DNA from: Desulfobacterales bacterium C00003060
GTDB taxonomy: Bacteria; Desulfobacterota; Desulfobacteria; Desulfobacterales; C00003060
DNA: 6,075 bases
Assembly: GCA_001751085.1 (NCBI GenBank)
Contig: MAXP01000299.1
Coordinates: forward strand, 1 to 6,075
Direction: 5' to 3'
The position numbers were made by a program, and so were the translations under genes. This document shows, piece after piece, positions 1-5,045 of this stretch. A model generated the notes under the pieces. It was not told the DNA's origin, made no database searches, and worked only from the letters and a program-made list of their open reading frames with translations. Position 1 is the first letter of the stretch, and each line of letters opens with the position of its first letter.

Positions 1-9
1 AACAGAGTC

Positions 10-50
10 AGGTCTTACTGAGCCTTTACTGTACCCCAAAAACATTATCT
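10..50 (+). repeat. Left copy of 41-base inverted repeat flanking dppF
   Basis: The reverse complement of this segment matches 1427-1467 at 37 of 41 positions without gaps, counted by eye. The core shared by both is TACAGTAAA, with GATAATGTTTTT towards dppF. The two copies face each other with dppF and its downstream region between them. Similarity stops abruptly at both ends. This could be a dispersed intergenic repeat or the end of a mobile segment. No target-site duplication is visible outside the pair, although only nine bases remain on the left. Confidence 0.85.
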
Positions 51-285
51 TGAAATCTATATGATGCGGATTTGCCTCATCTGATCGACATGAAATCAAA
101 AGGTTTTCTTAGTTTATCTTTTATCTCATTTCTTGGAAAATCGACACAGAGCAAGGAATCCAGTTGATCATAATTCTCCTTTAACCTTTCCCCTTGGTAT
201 GTCATTTTGGGAAAGAGCGTCGCCAATGAGTACGTATTACAGGCATGGAAGGATGTCAAGGCGAAGGGGGGGCGGGAATGTCTTC

Positions 286-299
286 AAGGCCTCGGCCTT
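286..299. repeat. Short palindrome next to the dppF 3' hairpin
   Basis: AAGGCC and GGCCTT arms are separated by two bases, giving a six-pair stem. It lies eight bases beyond the larger hairpin at 307-328 in the direction of dppF transcription, so the dppF mRNA would run through two consecutive stems. It may be part of one compound repeat with that hairpin. No thymine tract follows in either direction. Confidence 0.45.
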
Positions 300-306
300 A
301 GCGGAT

Positions 307-328
307 TCCCCGCAGCTTGCTGCGGGGA
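307..328 (-). terminator. GC-rich hairpin 20 bases after the dppF stop; possible terminator or REP-like element
   Basis: TCCCCGCAG and CTGCGGGGA form a perfect nine-pair stem around the tetraloop CTTG. It begins 20 bases past the dppF stop, at the end of the operon, which suits a transcription end or an mRNA 3' stabiliser. There is no thymine run after the stem on either strand, so it is not a canonical intrinsic terminator. This sequence style also resembles REP-type intergenic palindromes. The hairpin itself is certain; its function is inferred from position. Confidence 0.45.
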
Positions 329-348
329 GCTTCGATATGTCCCCTACC

Positions 349-1389
349 CTACCTCAATACCTTCCAGCAACGAACCCTATGATTGTCGCCTGCATAGTAA
401 AATTCAACTTCCTCTTTCCTGCATCTATCTTCAACAAGGGGACATCTTCCCTGAAACCTGCACCCCGGCGGCGGATTGAAGGGGCTCGGCACATCGCCTG
501 AAAGGGTTTGGAGTTTACGTCTACGATCCGGCTCGGGAACAGGCACTGCTGATAGCAATGCAATCGTATAAGGATGGAGGGGAGTATCATAGATCTCATC
601 TGCTAAAGCATACTCCATGATCTGGCCCAGGTACATGACAGCAACCGTGTCGCTGATGTAGCCCACCACATTCAGGTCATGGGCGATAAAAAGATAGCTG
701 AGACCGAGCCGGGACTGCAAATCTTTAATAAGATTAATGATTTGGGCCTGAACAGAGACGTCAAGAGCCGATACTGATTCATCGCATATAATCAAGGAAG
801 GCTCAACGCTCAGGGCCCTGGCTATACCAATGCGCTGTCGCTGGCCCCCGCTGAATTCATGAGGATAACGATCAGCCCCGCTTGCCGATATACCTACTAC
901 CTGCAGGAGGTTTTCGACACGGGCGTTGCGGTCGGACCGGCCTTTCACACCCAAGGTACGCAGCCCTTCTCCTATCGAGTCACCTATGGTCATTCTCGGG
1001 TTCAGAGATCCGTATGGATCTTGAAAAATAATCTGCATCTCTTTTCGCAAAGGCTTCATTTGGCTCTGCGAAAAACGGCTGATATCCTGGTCTCGAAAAA
1101 TGATTCTTCCTTCATCAGCTTCCAGGAGCCTTAGGATAAGCCGACCGGCTGTGGATTTGCCGCACCCGCTCTCGCCCACCAGACCCAGTGTCTTTCCTTT
1201 TTCGACATTGAAATCCACTCCATCAACAGCCTGGATCCATCCAATGACCTTCTGAAAAAATCCTCTACGCACCGGGAAATATTTCTTCAGCCCCTCCACC
1301 CTGAGCAGCGTGTTTTCAGATGAATTGATTCCTGCCACCTTTCCGGCATACAGAGATCGTAAAATAGTTGAGTCGTTGAGATGGTTCAT
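349..1389 (-). CDS. dppF: Peptide ABC importer ATP-binding protein, DppF/OppF type
   Basis: This is the second ATPase of a dipeptide/oligopeptide-type importer, expected to pair with DppD on the cytoplasmic face of the DppB-DppC channel and power uptake. All ABC motifs are present in 346 residues: Walker A GESGCGKST (72-80), Q-loop Q123 (IFQDPYGSLNP), signature FSGGQ (179-183), Walker B ending D203-E204, ALD D-loop (208-210) and switch H237. Walker B is followed by S205 where proline is usual. The C-terminal oligopeptide domain follows (HPY near 272-274), with C310, C316, C323 and C341 matching the cysteine pattern linked to an iron-sulfur site in DppD/OppD-like proteins. Recognisable family sequence starts only near residue 28 (LLRVEGLKKYFPV). 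The ATG used here gives about 27 extra residues and has no Shine-Dalgarno; a GTG at codon 18 (1338-1336) is an alternative. The gene is separated from dppD by 1.47 kb of repeats and a druA-like gene, instead of the usual tight linkage. DppF, OppF and related paralogues cannot be distinguished from sequence alone. Confidence 0.93.
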   Translation of the reverse strand: MNHLNDSTILRSLYAGKVAGINSSENTLLRVEGLKKYFPVRRGFFQKVIGWIQAVDGVDFNVEKGKTLGLVGESGCGKSTAGRLILRLLEADEGRIIFRDQDISRFSQSQMKPLRKEMQIIFQDPYGSLNPRMTIGDSIGEGLRTLGVKGRSDRNARVENLLQVVGISASGADRYPHEFSGGQRQRIGIARALSVEPSLIICDESVSALDVSVQAQIINLIKDLQSRLGLSYLFIAHDLNVVGYISDTVAVMYLGQIMEYALADEIYDTPLHPYTIALLSAVPVPEPDRRRKLQTLSGDVPSPFNPPPGCRFQGRCPLVEDRCRKEEVEFYYAGDNHRVRCWKVLR

Positions 1390-1396
1390 AGTTGAT

Positions 1397-1424
1397 AGTT
1401 CGTAGTTCGTAGTTCGTAGTTCGT
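1397..1424. repeat. Tandem heptamer repeat, AGTTCGT x4
   Basis: Four perfect head-to-tail copies of AGTTCGT lie just upstream of the dppF start codon (1389-1387), preceded by a degenerate copy AGTTGAT (1390-1396). On the dppF mRNA the repeat occupies the place where the ribosome binding site should be. Copy number of such heptamers can change by slippage, which would alter spacing upstream of dppF. The related unit CGGAGTT is repeated at 1477-1497. Confidence 0.95.
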
Positions 1425-1426
1425 AT

Positions 1427-1467
1427 AGATAATGTTTTTAGAGTACAGTAAACGCTCAGTAGGACCT
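1427..1467 (-). repeat. Right copy of 41-base inverted repeat flanking dppF
   Basis: This segment matches the reverse complement of 10-50 with four mismatches, at 1440, 1442, 1453 and 1462. It sits between the two heptamer arrays. Because the two copies are inverted, recombination between them could flip the enclosed dppF segment, or they may mark the ends of an inserted unit. As it stands dppF has the same orientation as dppBCD. Confidence 0.85.
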
Positions 1468-1476
1468 ATGGTATTT

Positions 1477-1497
1477 CGGAGTTCGGAGTTCGGAGTT
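1477..1497. repeat. Tandem heptamer repeat, CGGAGTT x3
   Basis: Three perfect copies of CGGAGTT, equivalent to AGTTCGG in another register. It differs by one base from the AGTTCGT unit at 1397-1424, so the two arrays are probably variants of one heptamer family placed on either side of the 41-base repeat. Confidence 0.93.
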
Positions 1498-1546
1498 AAG
1501 CTGCACATCATTTTAGCGTAACTTCACATGGTTATCAGGCCCACTC

Positions 1547-1568
1547 GTAACTTCTCAATAACTCAGGG
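1547..1568 (+). repeat. Left 22-base inverted repeat of the druA-like unit
   Basis: The reverse complement is found exactly at 2830-2851, on the other side of the druA-like gene, with no mismatch over 22 bases; the core is CTTCTCAATAACTCAGGG. Identity ends at the next base on both sides. It overlaps a GGGGTTGAACCCC palindrome (1566-1578). A third, shorter version of the core is at 2704-2718. This could be a terminal inverted repeat of a mobile unit, or one arm of a dispersed palindromic repeat. Confidence 0.9.
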
Positions 1569-1671
1569 GTTGAACCCCAAAATCTTTTTCTTAAGGACTA
1601 TAATTGGCTGAATGCTCAAGGGAATAGAAGGATCTCATTTAGAGAGGCATAAAGCGCCGGCTTGGGCTTTC

Positions 1672-2583
1672 TCATATCTCAACCCTCCCAACCAGATTCT
1701 CTGAACAAAGGATAGCACGAAAATCCTCTGCAAGAGGCTTAACGAAAAGCTTTTTCGGACGCGTTGCGTATTTCTTCCCTTTACGTACAAGGCCTACTCC
1801 AGTCGTCATGCCCAGATAATGCCAGTTGGACGCCTTGTAAGAAACTCCCTCGTAGCGTTCCGGGTCAACAAAAGTTTCCATTAGAACCGGCTTATAACCC
1901 CAAAGCTCTTCCCAGTCACGAACTATGCGCCTTGCAATATGTCCCAAAACGTGGCTGGCCAGATACCTCACCTTCACCCACGGAAAAATCAAGAAACGCG
2001 CATTGTTGATCACCCAGCCCTGATTCCTCGAACGCTCATCCTCCGTCCATCCGATCCACCGGTCTCTCATCCCCATGGACTTGGAAGCGCCTGAAAACAG
2101 AGCGCAACCCAACAGCCCGCGTTCGCATTTGAAGAAATAACGCAAATAACAACCGAATGGCTTCTTGTACCCAAGATAGTGGTAACGCTGTATATATTCT
2201 TTCCATAAGTCCATTGTTTCTTTGTCTTTTACAATATCGAGCCTAATCAGACCCAAATCCCTTAGACTACCTACTATTTCAGGTTGTGGGTCTGTCCTGT
2301 CTGTTATTTGAACGGGGCCTTCAGGCCCTGATTTTCGTGTTGGTCGCTTTTCAGGAAGCTGCAAAAGCCCCTTAGCTTCAAGGTGCTCCAACAACTTCAT
2401 ACCGGCATCCGTCTTATTGGCGCCTGTTGCTGCAAACCACTCCAGATGCTCACAGATAGTCTGAGCCAATTCACTTCGGCTCAATCGCCAAAACATCTTT
2501 ACGCATTCCCTTATTTCCTCCAGTTCATGTATCGTAATCTCACGACCACATTGAAAAATCGAGCCAGTGATCTTTTTGTTCAC
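1672..2583 (-). CDS. DruA/DUF4338-family protein, solitary
   Basis: This 303-residue protein resembles the DruA family (DUF4338), known from type I Druantia anti-phage systems but also common as lone genes. Residues about 34-77 (LSRSELAQTICEHLEWF to GLLQLP) look like the helical N-terminal DNA-binding-like segment of the family. The conserved C-terminal body follows: YHYLGY at 134-139, WVINNARFLIFPWV at 190-203, LMETFVDPERYEGVSYKASN at 234-253, then WHYLG. The E236, D240 and E245 region resembles acidic motifs of DDE-type recombinases, but catalysis is not shown. The start is GTG, chosen because AGAGGAGGG lies seven bases upstream. No DruB-E, helicase or other defence gene is in the window. 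It lies within the dpp operon, same strand, between inverted repeats, so it is probably an insertion and not part of transport. A mobile-element protein and a lone defence protein are both possible. The family call is firm; the function is not known. Confidence 0.85.
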   Translation of the reverse strand: MNKKITGSIFQCGREITIHELEEIRECVKMFWRLSRSELAQTICEHLEWFAATGANKTDAGMKLLEHLEAKGLLQLPEKRPTRKSGPEGPVQITDRTDPQPEIVGSLRDLGLIRLDIVKDKETMDLWKEYIQRYHYLGYKKPFGCYLRYFFKCERGLLGCALFSGASKSMGMRDRWIGWTEDERSRNQGWVINNARFLIFPWVKVRYLASHVLGHIARRIVRDWEELWGYKPVLMETFVDPERYEGVSYKASNWHYLGMTTGVGLVRKGKKYATRPKKLFVKPLAEDFRAILCSENLVGRVEI

Positions 2584-2590
2584 AGGCTTA

Positions 2591-2599
2591 CCCTCCTCT
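2591..2599 (-). promoter_or_regulatory. Ribosome binding site of the druA-like gene
   Basis: On the minus strand AGAGGAGGG is followed by TAAGCCT and then GTG at 2583-2581. The strong match and seven-base spacing decide the GTG start and indicate that the gene is translated on its own signal, not by coupling to dppD. Confidence 0.85.
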
Positions 2600-2703
2600 A
2601 ATCATCTAATTATTTCCGGGTTGCCTCGCGCGGCCACCGACTTAAAGCGGGACACTTTCCCATCTGGACAGTAGTGAGTTCTCTCCAATCTACGAAGTTC
2701 AGT

Positions 2704-2851
2704 GTATCTTCTCAATAAGTTGGGGTAGATTACATTTTGCGACTATTCACTGGATTCCTGCTTTCGCAGGAATGACGGGCAGGTACATCCAAACGTCATG
2801 CCTGCGAAAGCAGGAATCCAGACATCTTACCCTGAGTTATTGAGAAGTTAC
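2704..2851. repeat. Palindromic MITE-like element downstream of dppD
   Basis: This is a nested inverted-repeat element of 148 bases. The outer arms 2704-2718 and 2837-2851 match at 14 of 15 positions, with a further looser GGGTA-GAT similarity inside. The inner arms 2751-2777 and 2794-2820 match at 26 of 27 around a 16-base spacer. Each inner arm is itself a hairpin, ATTCCTGC-TTTC-GCAGGAAT. It starts 11 bases past the dppD stop, so the operon mRNA would fold a very large stem here. This could stabilise dppBCD mRNA or reduce read-through into dppF. The style matches dispersed intergenic repeats of many proteobacteria. It shares its end motif with the repeats bounding the druA-like gene. Confidence 0.85.
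2830..2851 (-). repeat. Right 22-base inverted repeat of the druA-like unit
   Basis: Exact reverse complement of 1547-1568. It is also the outer right arm of the palindromic element at 2704-2851, so it belongs to two repeat pairs at once. It ends 11 bases before the dppD stop codon is reached from the left. Confidence 0.9.
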
Positions 2852-2862
2852 CTAAGGAGTTG

Positions 2863-3903
2863 CTAACTAATTGGATTTACAGACTTTTTCGCCTTACGTT
2901 GGTAGCCTCTCGCGCTGTATAGCACAGGACATCGACTCAGATGGCCCTTCCCATAGTCACACATCTCCGGAAACTGCCTCCGACACGTCTCCAGGGCTGA
3001 ATCACATCGAGGATGGAATGGGCAACCACCCGGCTTGAGGCCAGGGTCCGGCACAGCGCCCGGGATACTGTGAAGCCTCGTGTCCCGTTTGGCACGATTC
3101 GGCAGAGATGCCAGGAGCCCCCGAGTATACGGGTGACTGGGATCATAAAAAATCTCATAGGCATCACCCTGCTCCACGATAGTGCCTGCGTACATCACGT
3201 ATATGCGATCGGCTATACCTGCCACTACACCCAGGTCGTGGGTAATATAGAAAAGTGACATATCTTGTTTTCTTTGAAGCTCTCCGAATAGATTAAGGAT
3301 CTGCGCCTGAATCGTCACATCAAGGGCTGTGGTCGGTTCATCAGCAATCACCAGCTCGGGGTTGCATGCCAGGGCCATGGCAATCATGACCCGCTGGCGC
3401 TGGCCGCCGCTCAGTTCATGAGGATAGACTGCAAGGCGCTCTTCAGGCAAGGGTATTCCCACATCTTCAAGGAGTTGCACACACCGTTGACGGATCTCGC
3501 TTTCGCTCACCTTTTCATGGACAATGATTGCCTCCCGGATCTGATCCCCTATGGTAAACACAGGATTCAGGGAGGTCATTGGTTCCTGAAAAACCATGGC
3601 TATACGGTTTCCCCGAATCCTCCGCATCTCCTCTTCTCCAAGATCCAAAAGATCTTGCCCCTTGAACAGGATCTGCCCCCCCACGATCTCTCCCGGAGGC
3701 TGGGAGATAAGACCGAGAATGGTCAGGGCTGAAACGGTCTTTCCACAACCTGATTCCCCGACAAGACAGACCGTCTGCCCCTTGCGGACCTTATAGCTTA
3801 TGCCATCCACGGCCCGGGCCACCCTTTTGTTACCACGGAAATAAACCCTCAGGTCCCGAACTGAAAGAAGGATATTGTCGTTATTGAACATAGGGCTCTG
3901 CAA
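2863..3903 (-). CDS. dppD: Peptide ABC importer ATP-binding protein, DppD/OppD type
   Basis: First ATPase of the importer, binding and hydrolysing ATP at the cytoplasmic side together with DppF. All motifs are intact in 346 residues: Walker A GESGCGKT (49-56), Q-loop Q106 ([11 protein letters not shown]), signature LSGGQ (164-168), Walker B LVIADEP (184-190), ALD D-loop (193-195) and switch H222. The C-terminal oligopeptide domain begins near HPYTRGLL (257-264) and carries C294, C300, C307 and C325, plus C315. The four-cysteine arrangement is the one associated with a 4Fe-4S cluster in DppD/OppD proteins. Length is normal for the family. I accept the TTG start because GGGAGG lies six bases upstream; the first ATG, four codons in, would be 18 bases away. 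It follows dppC by 23 bases. Downstream the operon is interrupted by a palindromic repeat and a druA-like gene. Peptide as substrate is inferred from the family; OppD or nickel-type alternatives are not excluded. Confidence 0.95.
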   Translation of the reverse strand: MQSPMFNNDNILLSVRDLRVYFRGNKRVARAVDGISYKVRKGQTVCLVGESGCGKTVSALTILGLISQPPGEIVGGQILFKGQDLLDLGEEEMRRIRGNRIAMVFQEPMTSLNPVFTIGDQIREAIIVHEKVSESEIRQRCVQLLEDVGIPLPEERLAVYPHELSGGQRQRVMIAMALACNPELVIADEPTTALDVTIQAQILNLFGELQRKQDMSLFYITHDLGVVAGIADRIYVMYAGTIVEQGDAYEIFYDPSHPYTRGLLASLPNRAKRDTRLHSIPGAVPDPGLKPGGCPFHPRCDSALETCRRQFPEMCDYGKGHLSRCPVLYSARGYQRKAKKSVNPIS

Positions 3904-3909
3904 AAAAAA

Positions 3910-3915
3910 CCTCCC
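3910..3915 (-). promoter_or_regulatory. Ribosome binding site of dppD
   Basis: GGGAGG on the minus strand is followed by a run of eight T bases, the last two of which begin the TTG start codon. The six-base spacing supports TTG over the in-frame ATG at 3891-3889. The homopolymer between site and start is a possible slippage point that would alter spacing. Confidence 0.75.
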
Positions 3916-3926
3916 ATTTTCGCATC

Positions 3927-5045
3927 TCAGCTTCTTTCCCTGAGCTTCGGATTCAATACGTCGCGCAACCCTTCACCAAACAGGTTAAAGGAAAGGACCA
4001 CAATCAGGATGGCAATCCCCGGCACAAATGTCAGCCACGGGGCATCAAAAATGAAGCGTTTCCCGTCAGAAAGGATACCACCCCAGGTCGCATAGGGTGG
4101 AGGGACGCCAAAGCCAAGAAAACTCAAGCCCGCTTCGGTCAAAATGGCAGTGGCAACACCAATAGTGGCTGACACCAGTACCGGAGCAATAGCGTTGGGG
4201 ATCATGTGCCGAAAAATAATCCGCCACGCATTAACACCAAGGGCACGCGCTGCTGTCACGAAATCCTGTTCACGCAAAGAAAGGAATTCTGCTCGGACAA
4301 AACGTGTGGCACCCATCCAACTGGTCAATCCAATCACGATCATAATATTGTACATGCTTGCAGGAAGAAGCGCCACGACCGTGAGTATGAGAAAAAAGCT
4401 CGGAAAGCAAAGCATGATATCTACAAATCGCATAATCAGGGTATCTATGGAAACGGCATCTTTGTAAAGCACCCCGAGCCATTTCGGCATGGCTCGTTTC
4501 CGCCATATCCTTTTTGACCAAGCAGGCAAAAAAATGCACACAAGACCGATAATAAGGAGCCCTGCCCCGGAAGACCTTGCCCCAAGGGCCAGCAGGACCC
4601 CGCCCAAGAGCAGGGCAAGGGTGGCAAGGACTTGATCCGCCCTGACATGGTTCTCTCCAAAATAGCCTGCCATCCCCCCCATAACGGTCCCGATAAGAAC
4701 CGAGATTCCCACGGCCACAAACCCCACGGTCAGAGACACCCAGGCACCCTGCAACATCCTGGCAAACACATCCCGCCCGAGATCATCGGTTCCCAACAGG
4801 TATATCCCCAGCCAGGGAACATTCTTAGGACCCAAGGCATTCACATCCGGCAGGGAAAGTGGGGATAGCAGCCTTTCCTGGAGCCTAATGATAGCAGGAT
4901 CAAAGGTAGGATTTGTCCCTGCAGTCAAGACAAGCCCCAGAAAGGCAACAGAAAAAAACACGACAAGAAAGGCCAACCCGACCATGGATAGCCTGTTCTG
5001 TTTGAAAAGCTGCCACAATTCCTCCAGGGCCGAGCGTCTTTTCAT
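3927..5045 (-). CDS. dppC: Peptide ABC importer permease, DppC/OppC type, with an extra membrane hairpin
   Basis: Inner-membrane permease that forms the translocation channel with DppB. The N-terminal segment (about 1-41, first helix about 20-41), LGTDDLGRDVFAR (84-96), the GYFG turn (127-130), DTLIMRFVDIML (201-212) and the EAA loop contacting the ATPases (about 261-283, DFVTAARALG to HMIP) are typical. LTEAGLSFLGFGVPPP (302-317) and the C-terminal DVLNPKLRER complete it. At 372 residues it is about 70 longer than the usual 300 or so. The excess lies at about 131-200, between GYFG and DTLIMR, normally a direct join. It contains two hydrophobic stretches (about 138-155 and 159-175) and a basic segment SKRIWRKR (177-184), so probably an extra helical hairpin. 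The reading frame is intact and the rest is conserved, so this is an in-frame family variant, not a frameshift. Its ATG overlaps the dppB stop (ATGA), and AAGGA lies seven bases upstream, suggesting translational coupling. Confidence 0.94.
   Translation of the reverse strand: MKRRSALEELWQLFKQNRLSMVGLAFLVVFFSVAFLGLVLTAGTNPTFDPAIIRLQERLLSPLSLPDVNALGPKNVPWLGIYLLGTDDLGRDVFARMLQGAWVSLTVGFVAVGISVLIGTVMGGMAGYFGENHVRADQVLATLALLLGGVLLALGARSSGAGLLIIGLVCIFLPAWSKRIWRKRAMPKWLGVLYKDAVSIDTLIMRFVDIMLCFPSFFLILTVVALLPASMYNIMIVIGLTSWMGATRFVRAEFLSLREQDFVTAARALGVNAWRIIFRHMIPNAIAPVLVSATIGVATAILTEAGLSFLGFGVPPPYATWGGILSDGKRFIFDAPWLTFVPGIAILIVVLSFNLFGEGLRDVLNPKLRERS

Larger units (their letters stand above)
1..348. 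other. Intergenic region downstream of dppF; no supported gene
   Basis: This stretch lies beyond the dppF stop codon. It contains one copy of a 41-base inverted repeat (10-50), a small palindrome (286-299) and a strong GC-rich hairpin (307-328). Short open frames exist: about 60 codons on the minus strand at 259-77, and a plus-strand frame from a TTG at 207. Neither has a convincing ribosome binding site or a recognisable full domain. The plus-strand frame includes the residues AWKDVKAKGG, faintly like the N-terminus of group II intron-type reverse transcriptases, but it then runs through the hairpin and antisense to dppF. I see no supported gene; a decayed mobile-element fragment is possible. 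Confidence 0.5.
1390..1671. other. Repeat-rich intergenic region between druA-like gene and dppF
   Basis: These 282 bases hold, in order from dppF: four AGTTCGT heptamers, the right copy of the 41-base inverted repeat, three CGGAGTT heptamers, the left 22-base inverted repeat of the druA-like unit and a GGGGTTGAACCCC palindrome. No open frame with homology is visible. The in-frame stretch upstream of the dppF ATG is open only back to a stop at 1438-1440 and contains no alternative start codon. No convincing promoter or ribosome binding site for dppF was seen. Confidence 0.7.
1547..2851 (-). mobile_element. Putative druA-bearing mobile unit bounded by 22-base inverted repeats
   Basis: The interval is 1,305 bases, holds a single complete gene (druA-like) and interrupts an otherwise compact operon between dppD and dppF. 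Its ends are perfect 22-base inverted repeats. These are the properties expected of a one-gene insertion element. Against this, no target-site duplication is seen: the left flank ends CCCACTC and the right begins CTAAGGA. The right repeat also belongs to a separate palindromic element, so the repeats may be coincidental insertions of a dispersed repeat. The unit boundaries are an inference. Confidence 0.4.
2584..2862. other. Intergenic region between dppD and druA-like gene
   Basis: These 279 bases contain the ribosome binding site of the druA-like gene and a 148-base palindromic repeat element. The stretch between them (about 2600-2703) shows no open frame of interest and no clear sigma-70 promoter reading towards druA. 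It includes a GGGACACTTTCCC string that recalls some insertion-sequence ends, but it has no partner here. Confidence 0.65.

Noticed and set aside
77..259. Minus-strand open frame of about 60 codons after dppF
   Set aside because: No clear ribosome binding site and no family recognised. It lies in a repeat-bearing, probably decayed region, so it is noted only within the intergenic entry.
133..501. Plus-strand open frame of about 120 codons
   Set aside because: Its 3' half is antisense to the end of dppF, the composition is unusual (runs of arginine and glycine) and it has no ribosome binding site or recognisable domain.
1650..1671. Terminator after the druA-like gene (AAAGC to GCTTT)
   Set aside because: The stem is only about five pairs with a long loop and no thymine tract follows on the minus strand.
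1672..2583. Complete Druantia defence system
   Set aside because: Only a DruA-like protein is present; the large helicase DruE and the other Druantia proteins are absent on both sides within the window.
2647..2661. GGGACACTTTCCC string as an insertion-sequence end
   Set aside because: Only one copy is present, with no inverted partner and no transposase remnant nearby. The four-pair palindrome could be chance.
1390..2862. CRISPR array from the repeated short sequences
   Set aside because: The repeats are inverted pairs or 7-base tandems without regular spacers, and no cas gene is present.
3927..5045. Frameshift or gene fusion as the cause of the long DppC
   Set aside because: The frame is continuous, family motifs resume cleanly at DTLIMRFVDIML, and the extra segment is itself membrane-like, so an in-frame insert is the simpler reading.
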